DNA from: Straminergon stramineum
Lineage: Eukaryota > Streptophyta > Bryopsida > Hypnales > Calliergonaceae
Reading direction: 5' to 3'
DNA: 64,000 bases
NCBI GenBank assembly: GCA_963920665.1
Contig: OY987263.1
Location: 36,878,547-36,942,546, forward strand
Part shown: positions 45,784 through 57,750 of the stretch, one piece after another
How the letters are laid out: every line of letters starts with the position of its first letter
How positions within the stretch are numbered: the first letter of the stretch is position 1
Notes under the pieces: model-generated
Seen by the model: only the letters and a program-made list of their open reading frames with translations
What the model was told of the DNA's origin: nothing
Database searches by the model: none
Translations under genes and position numbers: made by a program

Positions 45784-48700
45784 ATGACCATTTCGTCTGC
45801 AATGGCCATCGCAGCCTCCGCTCCAGCTCTCCCGCACTACCACGGCCTGCGCTCCTCCAACCCCACCTTCGCTCTGCAACAACCAGCACAGCAGCATCTG
45901 CGGACCAACGCCACTACGTCCCGTACGTTCCCCTTCTTTCCTTCTCTTCGAAGCCCTATTGCATTGGGGGTGGAGGATTTTCAATGGTAGGGATTGGTTG
46001 GAGGGCATTGGTGGTGTGATTGCATTCTGGGATGGTTTTGGACGCGGTCTGGGATGGATAGATTGATTGATTGCTGGGTGGGTGGGTGGAGCTTGGTTTG
46101 GTGGATTGGTTTGGAGGTGCATTGAGATTTGTTAGTAGTGTAGGTGGTGGTGGGCTTCGATTAGGCGTGAGTGTTGTTTGATATTGTGCAATGTGGAGTG
46201 TTTGGGTCTCTGGTGGGGACGGCATTGGGGTGTAGTGGATGGGTTTCAGTTTAGAATGCGGGGTGTGGGAAGAATTCAATGGAGAGGGAGGTCTAGATGG
46301 AGAGCGGGGTTTCTCCCCTTATTGTTTTTCCCCTTCTCGCGTTTGCGTGACCTAGGTTGGTGACGGGCATTGGTGGTTGCTGCTTTTCCACGTGATTTCA
46401 ATATTTGGTTGTGTACTGTTGCATTGCGGGACGATTTCGTTGTATGGGATTCTTTGGCGCGAAGCTTTGGATTGATTGGTTGGTGGGTTGTGAGTTGAGA
46501 GGTTTCTGGGTACTTTGAGGTTAGATACGATAGGCGGTGCTGGTGAGTGGCTTTAGTATTGCGCAATACGGATTATTGGACAATATTGTTGTACAGCATT
46601 TGGGATTAAGTGACTGTTATTAGAATGCAGTCGTTACTAAGATTCATGCTTTCCTTATGTTCCTTTTCCTCATTCTCGTATTTCAGAGCCCTAGATCGAT
46701 CACGAGCATTGGTAGTTGCAATGTTTCATATGATCTCAATATTAGTGACGCGGATGAGATCATTTGCCGATTACATTGTGGAGCTATTCTGGTTGTGAGA
46801 TGCTTTTACAGGAGGTTTGGGATGATTGGTGGGTGGGTGTAGGTTTATAGAGTTCCAGGTACATTGCGTTTCGGTGATTGTTTTTGATATTGCGAAATAT
46901 TGAGTGTACTGGATTTGCTTTCGGCAGCATTGTAACATAGCATCTGGGTTTTAACTGTGTTTGTCTTAGAATTCCGTCCTTGAACTAAGATTTCAATGCA
47001 GAGTTCTACAGGAAGAGAGGGTTTAAGGTATGTTAGTGTGGATCTTAAGCGTTGTTATTTCTTTCCATTGTGACGCGCAGCGAATGGGAAAGTGCAAGGG
47101 GTGCGGTGCGCGTTGAGCGCTCCGAAGAGAGAGACGGATCCGAAGAAGCGGGTGGTGATCACGGGCATGGGGCTGGTGTCCGTCTTCGGGAACGACGTGG
47201 ACGTGTTCTACGACAAGCTCTTGGCGGGGACAAGCGGTATTGACATCATCGACAGGTTCGACATCTCCAAGTTCCCCACGAAATTCGCCGGACAGATTCG
47301 GGGTTTCAGTGGAACGGGTTACATCGATGGCAAGAACGATCGCCGCTTGGATGACAGTTTGAGGTATTGCCTGGTCAGTGGCAAGCGTGCGCTGGAGGAC
47401 GCCGGACTTGGTGGCGACGATCTCAACACGGTGAGCTTTCTAGTGTCTGCAACATGAAAATTCAAAATTAGCACTGAACGTGTCGCTCTTGTTCTCGGTG
47501 TCTATGACGAGCAGTTATAGTATTTTGGTATCTTCTGTATGATATTCTCCAGAGCGATTTGCCAACGTTTACACGACGATCAAAATCTGAATCTGAATTT
47601 GAACGCGGATTTGAATTATGGGTGGACGGACAGCCAACGTAGGTTGATAAAGAAATGTGAATTTGAATATGAATATATGGGATATTTAGTGCGGATCGAT
47701 AAGCAATTTGATTGTGTGAAGTTGAACATGTATCTGAATATGTATTGACGGGCCATCCAGTGCAGGTCGTTAATCCAATTTGAATGTGGATGGACTTGAC
47801 ATTCAAGGCATGTTGATAAGCCAATTTGAATGTGTGAATCTGAACGCGGATTTGAAAATGGATTGACTGGACGTATCCAATGCAGGTTGATAAGCAAAAG
47901 GTTGGCGTGCTCGTGGGAACTGGCATGGGAGGGCTCACGGTATTCTCGGATGGAGTGCAAGCGTTGGTGGAAAAGGGCTACAAGAGAATCACACCTTTCT
48001 TCATCCCGTATGCGATCACCAACATGGGCTCTGCCCTCCTGGCCATCGACCTTGGCCTTATGGGTCCCAATTACTCGATCTCCACGGCCTGTGCCACTGC
48101 CAACTACTGTTTCTACGCAGCTGCCAACCACATTCGGAGGGGAGAGGCCGACATCATGATCGCCGGAGGCACTGAGGCCGCCATTCTGCCCATCGGGTTG
48201 GGAGGTTTCGTGGCTTGCAGAGCTTTGTCGACGAGAAATGACAGCCCTCAGACTGCTTCTAGGCCTTGGGACAAGGAACGGGAAGGGTTCGTGATGGGCG
48301 AGGGTGCTGGAGTGCTGGTATGCGTGGTTGCGATGTTTACGTCATAACTGACAAGAGTAAAAGTCTAAAATGTCCAGATTCTTAAGCATTCTTGTGTGCG
48401 AATCAATGAGGTTTCCAACGCACCAAAGAATGCATGGTTTGAACACTCTATGCAATCATTATAAGTGTTCAAAGTTTTACTGGTTAATGATCTAAACCAA
48501 CGCAAGTTTTGATGTTGAGGTGGTGTACATCCTTGAAATTAACGTGTACTCCTTGTACAAGATTTTGGATTGTCACCATTTGTAGTAACTACAGTAGATT
48601 AGATTGTAGAAGGGGTTGAGTTGTATGTCCTGCGAGCATGCTGAGGTGTTGACAGTGGTGCTTCTGTGAAGGTGATGGAGAGTTTGGAGCATGCATTGAA

Positions 48701-50442
48701 GCGAGGAGCACCGATTGTGGCGGAGTATCTGGGAGGTGCGGTGACCTGTGATGCGTACCATATGACGGATCCCCGAGCTGATGGGTTGGGTGTCTCTTCG
48801 TGTATTGACAAGAGTTTGATAGATGCCGGAGTTGCTACTGAGGAGGTACCCTTTTGCTTACTTGGTAATAATGAATGTGTAGACAGGTTCCTTAATATGA
48901 CGTAGTGATGAATTTCTTATGTGTTGCTTATTTGAAACGTGTTGTGTACACAAGCAGCTTCTTTTGGAAGTCTTGTGTTTAGGCTTATCTCAGAAATGTT
49001 TGTTTGTGGCATAATCTATTGGTATCCTCTAATATGGAAACTGTGAATGGCGGGTTGGCAGGTCAACTATATCAACGCTCATGCGACATCAACAATTGTC
49101 GGTGATTTAGCTGAAGTGAATGCTCTTAAGAAAGTCTTTAAAGACACATCAGAGATCAAAATGAATGCAACTAAGGTGTGTGCTTCTCTATCTTCTGTCT
49201 TGTTCGTTCTTGTGGTTGTCTCGGTTTTGAATGTCCATAAGAAAACAAATTTCGAGTTGTAAAAATTTGAATTTCATGGTTGAGGTCCGATCCTAGCCCA
49301 TGTGAACAAAGTTCTACGTTGAAGTTAGTCATTGGATACTGGCACCTCGAAATATGTGACCAAGGTAATCTCTGATCTGGTTTGGATGGTTTGCTGAAAT
49401 GTGTCAGTCTATGATTGGGCATTGCCTTGGAGCCGCTGGAGGTTTGGAAGCGATTGCCACAATCAAAGCTATTCAAACCGGATGGTTGCATCCATCGATT
49501 AATCAATTTGTAAGTGCAATTTTTGTATGATCCCTTTTTAGAATCATGCTGAATTTTGGTACCGTCCTGTCATAATTTGAAATGTCTGGCGTTCTTCCTA
49601 TAGTTCACTGTTCTTGTACTCATTTTTCTTTCTTCTGGGAGGTTGCCTTTGGGGAAGCGTGTTACTTGAGAACTTGGTTTTATTCATCAAGAAATAGGCA
49701 TATATATCCTCGCTGTGGTAACGCACTTTTACAAGCTCCTAGGAGCCAAATGAGTCGAGGATTCGATCCTTCAGTGTCCAATCCAAAATAGAAAGTCCAC
49801 TTTGGAAGCCGATAGTTGATTACAGTAACTTCAAACTTATTTTTAATCTTTAAGAAACGTAGAATTTGATTTCTTCTTTTCATTTGTACATTCCGTTACC
49901 TAGGTGCTGCTTAAGTGATTCGTTCGACTTCTGTAGATGTGGAAGCGGACACTTTTGGCCATTAGGACACGTAGGGGATAATTAATAGCTTGGAAACAAT
50001 CCATGATACAGGACCATTGACCTTCTGGAGTACTTTCAAAAACTGTAACTGTTATTCGCTTGCAGACTCCAGAGGAGGCGGTGACATTCGACACAGTTCC
50101 AAACGTTAAGAAGGAGCATGAAGTTAACGTTGGTGAGTTTCTAGCTGGGATTACTGTGTGAATTTCTACTTCTATTTCCCATTGCAATTTTACAGTGGTC
50201 AGGCGTACATTGCAGTAGATTCTTGCAGTTTCATTGAGATTGAGGGGCATATTCTTATATAGTAAATGTGGAGAGGCAAGCCGTGTTCCCTTGCGGCAGA
50301 TTCATTTTTAGCCTTTCTGCACGTATGTCCACGCAGTACTCACTTTCTAATGCCTCGCACTGGTGTGTTCCCAGCTATCTCAAATTCATTCGGCTTTGGA
50401 GGGCACAACTCTTGCGTTGTCTTTGCTCCTTACAGGGCGTGA
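45784..50442 (+). CDS. KAS1: Plastid 3-oxoacyl-[acyl-carrier-protein] synthase I (KAS I)
   Basis: Eight exons are predicted: 45784-45922, 47081-47430, 47886-48317, 48672-48845, 49062-49175, 49408-49509, 50066-50132 and 50375-50442, for 481 residues with all junctions in frame. A Ser/Ala-rich transit peptide of about 50 residues precedes [18 protein letters not shown]. The thiolase-fold active site is complete: Cys 232 in [12 protein letters not shown], His 372 in INAHATST, Lys 403 in NATK and His 408 in [12 protein letters not shown]. It ends with [19 protein letters not shown]. The enzyme condenses acyl-ACP with malonyl-ACP in stromal fatty-acid synthesis, mainly from C4 to C16. KAS I rather than KAS II is chosen from segments such as [13 protein letters not shown] and the exon 2 region [18 protein letters not shown]. 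Exon 3 is preceded by a minisatellite that contains its own acceptor sequence. Confidence 0.93.
47580..47895 (+). repeat. Minisatellite spanning the KAS I intron 2 acceptor
   Basis: Four or five degenerate units of about 45-70 bp run up to and into exon 3. Each has a TTGAA...GCGGATTTGAA part, a GGATTGAC part, and a junction-like GTGCAGG.TGATAAGC. Junction-like versions lie near 47637, 47690, 47763 and 47815, and the real acceptor (CAATGCAG|GTTGATAAGC) is at 47885/47886. Confidence 0.75.
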
Positions 50443-52389
50443 GGAATGATACTCTTTTTCCTGTTCCGTAGGGTAGAATTTGGAACAATTCTGATTCTAG
50501 GTTCATTCATGTCGTGTATTAGTATGGAGGTTTAATCGAGTGAAGTCAGCATTCAAGGAGTATGGAACTTGTTTTTGTATTGTTTGGTCAGTGACCAAAT
50601 TGATGGCCAGATATCATGCTTAAGTTGAAGTGTGAATACAAGTTCTACATAGCGGTGCTCTTTGACCCGGGCTTATTCGAAAGGTGATTTTAGGAACAGG
50701 CTCCATGGTATACCCAACCTCTCATTGTAATGAAGTAGAAGTTAATACATCTTTCCAGTCCTTCACCATCATATTGACATTGACTTCATGTTTCAAGTAG
50801 CTACCCACGTAGCCAAATGGGCTTCCCACACTAGTGCACCTGAGGTAAAGTTAAATTCCGGTAATTCTAAATTCGATGTCACTATGTGAGCCTCAAATTC
50901 TCTCATCACCATTATTTGCAGGGCAAGTCTTCAATCACTCATAGCATGCATGTCTTCAGAGCTAGAAGCTCATTGAATTTAACTGAGGAAACTTTCAACT
51001 TCACTGCCAATCTAAAATGCTTGAATGTCTTCTACAGTGGCGCTTAAGATTGGGCCATGAAATTCAAGTAACGGAGGGTGACTTTTGTGATGAAATATAA
51101 AATTGCTCAATTATTATCATTCTTCTATCACTTTCAATTTTGAGATTGCAGTGTGTTGTAAACTTGCAATGCTTAAGGTGAAAACACCCAAAACTGTCAA
51201 AATAGGCAATTCAGTAGAGTTGGCCCCTTTCTTGAGAAAAAAAAACATTTTTGTGGTTTTAGCAATTGAAAATTATGAACTTTCCAAGAAAAAATTATAA
51301 TTTTTAAACAAGACAGGTAATTGCTATGAATTCTCAGTACTTGGGCCATTGAAACCATCACATATTAACCTGATCATAAAACTGAAATTTAGAAATTTAG
51401 AAAATCAAGAGTTAAACAATCACAATTAAGTATGGGAATGGTTTAATTGCACGTTGGGGGACACTTTCAATAGAAGCCTACTTCTCCAGAGAACTTTTCA
51501 GTGTGTTCACCTTTTAAGGTCATCAGAGAACTTCCTCCAAAAATTAGTGAGCACATCATCGGTACACATCGTCAAAATTTGTCTATGTTACTCACATTGA
51601 TTGAGTAACTGCATGCGCATCCAAGCACCGCACAGATGTGAGTAGTGTGCAGTTGTTGGAATCTTTTCATTGAATAAGCTGCAGAAAACAAACACAAAGC
51701 AGACAGGACTCTTGCGAAGATCATTGATAAAGTGTAATTGCCTGCACACAGCTCGTTTCTTCAGCTCGAATCAACTCATGTAAACATGTAACAGTAGCAA
51801 CATTTTTCTTCGAACATGATAATTTGCAAATCTCGGCGGAAGTAACATAACTTCTCGTCTACACACTGAAATACAGCTTCTCAAATTGAAACCCCTCGAG
51901 GCACCCCATAATTGAAGCATCAACTCTCCACCGCTTAGTTGAAGAGCGGTCTCTGTCACAAAGGCCCTGGTAAGCTTTTTCATAACAGTTCCTTGTGCAA
52001 ATTCTACTAAATAGAAAAACTAAACTGCTTCGGAATGGAACCTAGAACAGAGAAGCATGGAGTCCATCAATGGAAGAAAACAATCAACGGTTCTGTTTCA
52101 ACTTATAAGGTGAGCACTCTTTGGCCAAGTGACATTTCATGTATTTTATCTCGCAAGAAAGAAGCCAATCACTGACCTAAGCCTTTACGACTTTGTGAGG
52201 AAGACGGTCACAAGGCGAAGACAATCCATTTACTGGTTCTAGGTCATGCAAAACCATCTCTCTTCAGCAAGCAAGCCATGCGCGCCCAGGGTCCTTGGCA
52301 AAGGGGCATGAACCAAGTTTATCAGGTAATGCTCGGGGTGACAAATTGTCCTCGGTGAAATTTGGATAATTACAGATTTGTGTCCCAGG
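50443..52389. other. Intergenic DNA with a family R5 repeat
   Basis: No gene is seen. At 51170-51420 lies a repeat that resembles 58790-59010 and, in reverse, 63790-63910. A further stretch at 51430-51530 (GGACACTTT, GTTCACCTT) resembles 60610-60690. The rest is unremarkable. Confidence 0.4.
51170..51420 (+). repeat. Dispersed repeat family R5, copy 1
   Basis: Landmarks shared with 58790-59010 are AAAATARGCAATTC, TAGWGTTGG, an A-rich middle, and AGCAATTGAAAATTATGAA or its variant, followed by TGAATTCTCA. It is non-coding. Confidence 0.6.
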
Positions 52390-53001
52390 CTATTTCTTGG
52401 AGGAGCTGAAACCCTCAAACCCCATCAAGGCAGCGATATCAACATCAGCACCATCCCCCAACAAGTCATCCTTCCCTTCTTTTTCCCTCTTTTTCTCCTT
52501 TTTCTTCTCTCGTTTACTCCTCTTCCGCTCCTCCTCTTCTTCTCTCTGTTTCTCTATTCTGCTATCAAAATCCTGCTCTGTAAACCCTCCCGCTGTCTTC
52601 TTCCGCTTCAGCGACTCAAAACGCTCCTGCACTTGCTGCAACGACGCCCTTTCCACGCGCATGGACATTCCCAAAGCCCGTTGATGCTTCTTCCCATTGA
52701 TGTGATCCAAGTAATTCGCGGAGTCTTTCACTACGCACTCACAGACGCTACAAAAGTATCCCGCCTGCTGACTCAAGGGCGCTACGGGCGTTACCACCTG
52801 CGTCTTCCCGAGCCGGGAGGTTAGATCAACCTCATAATCGCGATTCTTCAGCGGCTTCCGCTGCACGGGCGGCCCGCGCCGCTTCCCTCTATGCCGCCCG
52901 GCTTCCTCCTCCTCCTCTTCCTCCTCCCTCTCGCGGGCGCGCTGCGCAAACTCCTCCTTGTCCCATTTCCGACGAGACGTATTGTCCACCCCTGTCGCCA
53001 T
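52390..53001 (-). CDS. ZMAT2: ZMAT2/Snu23-type U4/U6.U5 tri-snRNP zinc-finger protein
   Basis: One exon of 203 residues starts at the ATG at 53001 (MATGVDNTSRRKWDKEEF). The frame is open slightly further 5' but without an ATG. A matrin-type C2H2 zinc finger (Cys 84, Cys 87, His 100, His 106; YFCSVCECVV and DHINGKKHQ) is followed by the highly conserved LGMSMRVERASLQQV. A Lys/Glu-rich coiled region and the C-terminal AALMGFEGFSSSKK complete it. Length and order match eukaryotic ZMAT2 and yeast Snu23, components of the pre-B spliceosome near the 5' splice site. It acts in the nucleus. Its start codon lies about 1.9 kb from that of PWP1, in divergent arrangement. Confidence 0.95.
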   Translation of the reverse strand: MATGVDNTSRRKWDKEEFAQRAREREEEEEEEEAGRHRGKRRGPPVQRKPLKNRDYEVDLTSRLGKTQVVTPVAPLSQQAGYFCSVCECVVKDSANYLDHINGKKHQRALGMSMRVERASLQQVQERFESLKRKKTAGGFTEQDFDSRIEKQREEEEERKRSKREKKKEKKREKEGKDDLLGDGADVDIAALMGFEGFSSSKK

Positions 53002-54870
53002 CTCTCTCCTCAATCTCGCAAAGTCCTCTCAAAAACAAACCCCACAACACACACACGCACACACTCTTACCCCCACATTCAGTTGCAAACCCCTGAAGGA
53101 TTACAACGCCATCAATCCTAAAGCAATCCTAAGGCAATCCAAAGGCCAAAAAGAGAAAGAAAAACGAAATCAGCACCGCAATATGTTCTGGGGGTTGAAC
53201 TGAAAGGATTGAAACGCAGGATATCGAAGACGAGAGCTCATACGGCATCTTCGATAGAGACGAAGGAGCTACAGAACTTACAGAGGAGAGAGTGTCTAAT
53301 GAATTAAGTGACGAGCAAGATGAAACCTAACCCTAATTTCGATCGAGGGCGCATGAAAGGAGACTCCCTCTCTGCTCAATGGCTCTAACGCATGTGCACC
53401 TAAAAGAGACACTCTCCTAATTGCGCCACCTATCTACAACTGTCGAAGATTTCAAATAGGAGAGTGTCTCTTTTAGGTGCACATACCTTAGACTTGAGCA
53501 CAAGAAGCTACATAGAATAGGGGTATTAAAGGGACCCATACTAATGAATCGACACTTCATACTAAACAAATATCTACCTTTATTGTACATCAAGAGTTAT
53601 TGAAGTGTCTAGGGGGTGTACATCATGCTTCAAACATCTACAGTTTTCCACATTCAGTCCCTTCAATTTTTTGGTCCCCTTAAAATTCACAATCTACAAC
53701 TTTAACTTGAATATCAATTTCAAAATATTCTTCCAAATAGCATTTTACAATGTTTTTTCGCAAATTGTCAATTCTACAAAAGACTATGTATGCTTAGGGG
53801 TTAAGGTATTGAAGAGGCTTCAAATTTATTTAATAAAGAAACAGCTATAATTTATAAACTATTGATAAAAAAATATACATCCCAAATCAATTCTAGACTT
53901 TTGTATTCAAAGGTGGACATCCTTGCAACTATGTTGCAAATAGTTGTAGTTATATTAGTATTTGACAAGATTTGTTAACATATGTTGTAGTTTACTAGCT
54001 CAAAATGTATCAAAGTTGGTACATCTTTAGTAGGGACTATCTACTATAGAGGACCACTTCCATAGGTTCTTTCTTTATGGATTGAAAAAATCACCTATTT
54101 ATAACATACAAAGCTTTGCAACAAAACAGAAGAAATATTATTCAAGTAGATGCACATATAGTCCATAGGAGATATGAGAATTAATACTCTAGACCAAGTT
54201 TTTGACCATACTAACATGAGCTACATTAGATTGAGTTAGTGGCTACAATCAAAGTCTTGGATGATGATGATTGGAGTGATTAGTGACTACAATACAACTT
54301 CAACTTTTCAAGTGTAAATTCACCACAAGAAGTGACCTTTTTAGGCCTTCATATTGTGGCCATATTAAAAAAATATTGTAAATGCTTTAGGTGAGGAAGA
54401 TGACCATAATTATGGAGACACTTTTTATTGGTTTAGGGGTAGTCAAGAGACTCTTTTGGACCATATTGGGCAACACAATTTTAAAATTCGTAACATTGAA
54501 TTCTTACTTTGCCAAAAATAAATTTCCATTGCTCAACCCATTTCTCACATTTGTCTTTATGTCGAATAAAATGTAAAATTTTCAACAATGCCAGTAGGGC
54601 AAACCAGTCATTCTGTCTGTCACCGGCTGGTTTACCTCAAGTTAGTGCCGAGGCTGGCCTAGACCTTCGCCTCATTTGGGACATCCACGAAGCCCTAATT
54701 GCTTAAACCCTAGAACAGAGAGGACTTTGAGGTTTCTGCGCCTTGGGTCCATATTGTCGATGCTGTCTGCATAACTTGCTCACTTCAGAGTCGACGGTGC
54801 GAGACTGGTTTCGAAATCCTTGAGGGTTTTGAATTGCTGTCTCAATTGCAGTTGGCACAATTGCTTCGTC
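53002..54870. other. Region between divergent ZMAT2 and PWP1 genes
   Basis: The ZMAT2-proximal part (53002-53340) is its promoter and leader, with a CA-rich stretch (53041-53060). At 53392-53484 there is a perfect hairpin. Bases 53500-54600 are AT-rich; a lone TAGGGGTTAA end lies at 53795-53804. Bases 54650-54870 are less AT-rich and should be the PWP1 leader. Confidence 0.45.
53392..53484. repeat. Perfect 28-bp inverted repeat with 37-nt loop
   Basis: Bases 53392-53419 are the exact reverse complement of 53457-53484. The arms begin ATGTGCACCTAAAAGAG. The loop is bases 53420-53456. A shorter related piece (GGAGAGAGTGTCT) lies near 53285. It could be a MITE remnant or encode a hairpin RNA; no transcription evidence is available. 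Confidence 0.9.
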
Positions 54871-56415
54871 ATGATTGCGGCGGTGTGCTGGGTGCCGAAA
54901 GGCGTCGCGAAGAATGTCCCCATTGTGGCGGACCCTCCCACGGAAGAGGAGATTCGGGAGCTTCTGCAACATCATGCGGACGCCCACGAGGATGCTAGCG
55001 AAGGGGAAGGAGACGAGGAGGAAGTCGACGAGCAGCTGTTGGAACTCGAGTCCCCGGAGACAGACGATTCCAATGCTGTCGCGACCGCTTTAGCTGCCGC
55101 TTCTGCACTTGGAGCCACCGTCTCTCGACCGAAGTCGTACGAGCAAACCCTAGCCGATGGCTTGGCGGAGCTCGACATGGACCATTACGACGAGGAAGAC
55201 GAGGAAGGCGTCGAGATTTTTGGAAACGGCGGGTTGGGCGCCGCGTTCTACCCTAGCAACGACGTCGACCCGTACCTCGTTGAGAAAGACGACGACGATG
55301 AGGAGGAAATTGAGGACATGACCATCAAGGACTCGGATTTGATCGTTCTCACCGCTCGCAACGAAGATGACGTGAGCCACCTCGAGGTTTGGGTGTACGA
55401 AACGGAGGAGAGCGTGAGTGACGACCCCGAAGAGAGTAACATGTACGTTCATCATGATATCATGTTGCCGGCTTTTCCTCTCTGTCTTTCGTGGTTGGAT
55501 TGTAACCCTAATGGCGAAGGGAAGGGGAACTACGTCGCGGTGGGAACGATGCAACCTGGGATCGAAATTTGGGACTTGGACGTCGTGGACTCCGTCGAGC
55601 CTGTGAGTGTCTTAGGCGGAGCGTTGGCTGGGAAAGAGACGCCAAAGAAGAAAAAGAAGAAGAAGGCCGCGCCGGTGAAGTTCAAAGAGGGTAGCCATAC
55701 TGATGCAGTGTTATGTCTTTCATGGAACTCTGAGTTTCGGAACGTTCTTGCGAGTGGAAGTGCAGACAAGTCGGTCAAAGTCTGGGATATTGTGAAGGGG
55801 ACGTGTGAGCATACTATGACGATACATACAGATAAAGTCCAAGCAGTGGCATGGAATTTGAAGGAACCGACTGTACTTCTCAGCGGCTCCTTCGATCGAA
55901 CAGTAGGGTTGACGGATATGCGAGCTCCTCAAGCGCCGGCCATTCGCTGGTCTGTCTCTGCCGATGTTGAGTCCCTAGCCTGGGACCCGCATGCTTCGCA
56001 TACATTCCTCGTGAGCTTAGAAGACGGAACTGTTGGTGGATACGATGTGAGGACAGGGACGGTGGATCCGCTGCAAGGGAAAGCGTTGTTCACCATCCAT
56101 GCCCATGAGAAAGCGGTGTGTAGCGTGGCGTACAACACCGCTGCGCCGAACCTCTTGGCCACAGCCTCAACTGATAAGATGGTCAAATTGTGGGACTTGA
56201 CAGGGAACCAACCATCATGTCTTGCCTCCGTGAATCCCAAAGTTGGTGCTATCTTTGCAGCCGGGTTTTGTAAGGATGCTCCGTTCTTGCTTGCCGTTGG
56301 TGGATCCAAGGGAAATTTACATGTTTGCGATACTCTGACGTTTGGCGAGGTCTCCAGAAGGTTTGGGAAGTTTTCTCCGAGGCCGAGGAGAGTGGCCACT
56401 AATTCGGAGGCTTAA
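54871..56415 (+). CDS. PWP1: PWP1-type WD40 ribosome-biogenesis protein
   Basis: One exon encodes 514 residues. I start at the ATG at 54871 because MIAAVCWVPKGVAK matches the conserved PWP1 N-terminus; the frame is open for 17 codons upstream without a better ATG. An acidic low-complexity region lies at about 25-155. A run of lysines near 257-265 (PKKKKKKKAAP) may be a nuclear localisation signal. At least five WD40 repeats follow, for example LASGSADKSVKVWD, LLSGSFDRTVGLTD and LATASTDKMVKLWD. PWP1 acts in the nucleolus in rRNA gene transcription and large-subunit assembly. Length matches the family. Confidence 0.95.
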   Translation: MIAAVCWVPKGVAKNVPIVADPPTEEEIRELLQHHADAHEDASEGEGDEEEVDEQLLELESPETDDSNAVATALAAASALGATVSRPKSYEQTLADGLAELDMDHYDEEDEEGVEIFGNGGLGAAFYPSNDVDPYLVEKDDDDEEEIEDMTIKDSDLIVLTARNEDDVSHLEVWVYETEESVSDDPEESNMYVHHDIMLPAFPLCLSWLDCNPNGEGKGNYVAVGTMQPGIEIWDLDVVDSVEPVSVLGGALAGKETPKKKKKKKAAPVKFKEGSHTDAVLCLSWNSEFRNVLASGSADKSVKVWDIVKGTCEHTMTIHTDKVQAVAWNLKEPTVLLSGSFDRTVGLTDMRAPQAPAIRWSVSADVESLAWDPHASHTFLVSLEDGTVGGYDVRTGTVDPLQGKALFTIHAHEKAVCSVAYNTAAPNLLATASTDKMVKLWDLTGNQPSCLASVNPKVGAIFAAGFCKDAPFLLAVGGSKGNLHVCDTLTFGEVSRRFGKFSPRPRRVATNSEA

Positions 56416-57340
56416 TTAGGGTTTGCGTAGTTCTTCAAGTACTTCACCCAAGTTTGGTCATCTACTATTTTTGAGCACTCACGAACCTCAACTATGTTCA
56501 ACTAGTATTCTAGGGCTGGCAGTAGCTGTCTCCCTCCCTTCTATGTCCTGGTGGACACTTACAACGAGCACCAAGAGATCAGCAGCTTGTGCTTCTGAAA
56601 GAGGTGAAGTACTGTACTTGCGGGGTTTTGGTGCAGTGCACTTCGTAGAGCTTTATTAGCCTTATGGTTCTCATTAGCTCTATAGCATGTAGGATATTTG
56701 CCATTTGTATCTTATATTCATTCAGAGTTGTTTTAGCGTGATGTTTATTGTTACACACGCTTGTCGGAGTATGTAAATTGAGAAGAAGGGGTCGCAGGCA
56801 TGGATCCTTCTATTGAGGCTGTTGATGGTAATTTTTCTGGCTGTTGAATATCTGTAGTTGTTTGAGATGTTGCTCTCGTTCTAACGTGCACGGTTCCGGT
56901 GCATCTGTTATGGTTCGCGCACAGCCTGTTGTGGGAGTGCAAAGTAACTGATTCCATGTGGCAATTGAGCACATGACTGATGACTCCGTGCAATATCACA
57001 CTTTGAAGAGTGTTTGGTTATTTGTGTTCTGGGTCAAGCGTAGATGGAGCACATTGTTGCGCCCACAGCGTCGGGGATGACCTAATGGTCGTTGCAGGTC
57101 TTTGGTTTGTATTTGGCACGGGATTTCCTCAGAGATAAGTACGCTGATTAATTTTATTTGTGCGTGTGACACTAATTCATACTAATTTAAATTATTGCAG
57201 GCAGAAATATTTATCTTACGTATTCTACTCATGGACTGTTCGCACCCATTGCTAACTCAGTTGGTATGTTATCTGATGGGACAGTTACACCAGGTCTTTT
57301 GAAATTGTGCACTTTTATGGAAGACCTCTGAAGGTTTTAC
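56416..57340. other. 3' flank of PWP1, no further gene
   Basis: It probably contains the PWP1 3' untranslated region. No coding region or clear repeat is seen up to the TTAA-bounded element at 57341. Confidence 0.4.
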
Positions 57341-57750
57341 TTAACACCTAAATGCCCAAGGCACTTTGAAGTTAAGTAATACCCAACCAAATTGCTATAT
57401 ATTATTATTAGTTTATATTTTTGGAGAACTCTTTTTGAAGTCTAGTTTTGGGATCAAAAAGCCGATCTTAAAAATGAAGGATTATGATTCTTCTATTCAA
57501 GATTTTGTCGAAGGATGCCCATTGCAATCTATTAGTTATCAAAGATTGTTTTTTTTGGCCATTTATCAGTTTGTTGGCTTCATAGTAGAGGCCAAATCTT
57601 GGAGGGAGAGCAACAGAGAGGTTAGAATCTATGAGATCAAGTGAAACAGATTGAAAGAAATTGGTACAATTTATGAAAATGTTGACTTTTTGTTCAATGT
57701 AGAGCAAATTTCAAGAAGTTCCAAATAGGCCTTGGGCATTTAGAGGTTAA
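57341..57750. mobile_element. 410-bp TTAA-bounded MITE
   Basis: The left end TTAACACCTAAATGCCC-AAGGC is mirrored at the right end (reverse complement TTAACCTCTAAATGCCC-AAGGC), so about 20 of 22 bases of the inverted repeats agree. The palindrome extends outward by five more bases (TTTAC/GTAAA), so TTAA may be part of the terminal repeat rather than a target duplication. No coding capacity is seen. Confidence 0.7.

Noticed and set aside
45634..46122. 162-residue minus-strand reading opposite KAS I exon 1
   Set aside because: It is a shadow of the CT/TTG/TTC-rich leader and transit-peptide region, with low-complexity Pro/Gln/Glu content and no domain.
49680..49790. Possible tRNA 3' half (GGATTCGATCC near 49765)
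   Set aside because: No matching acceptor stem, D arm or anticodon arm could be formed upstream.
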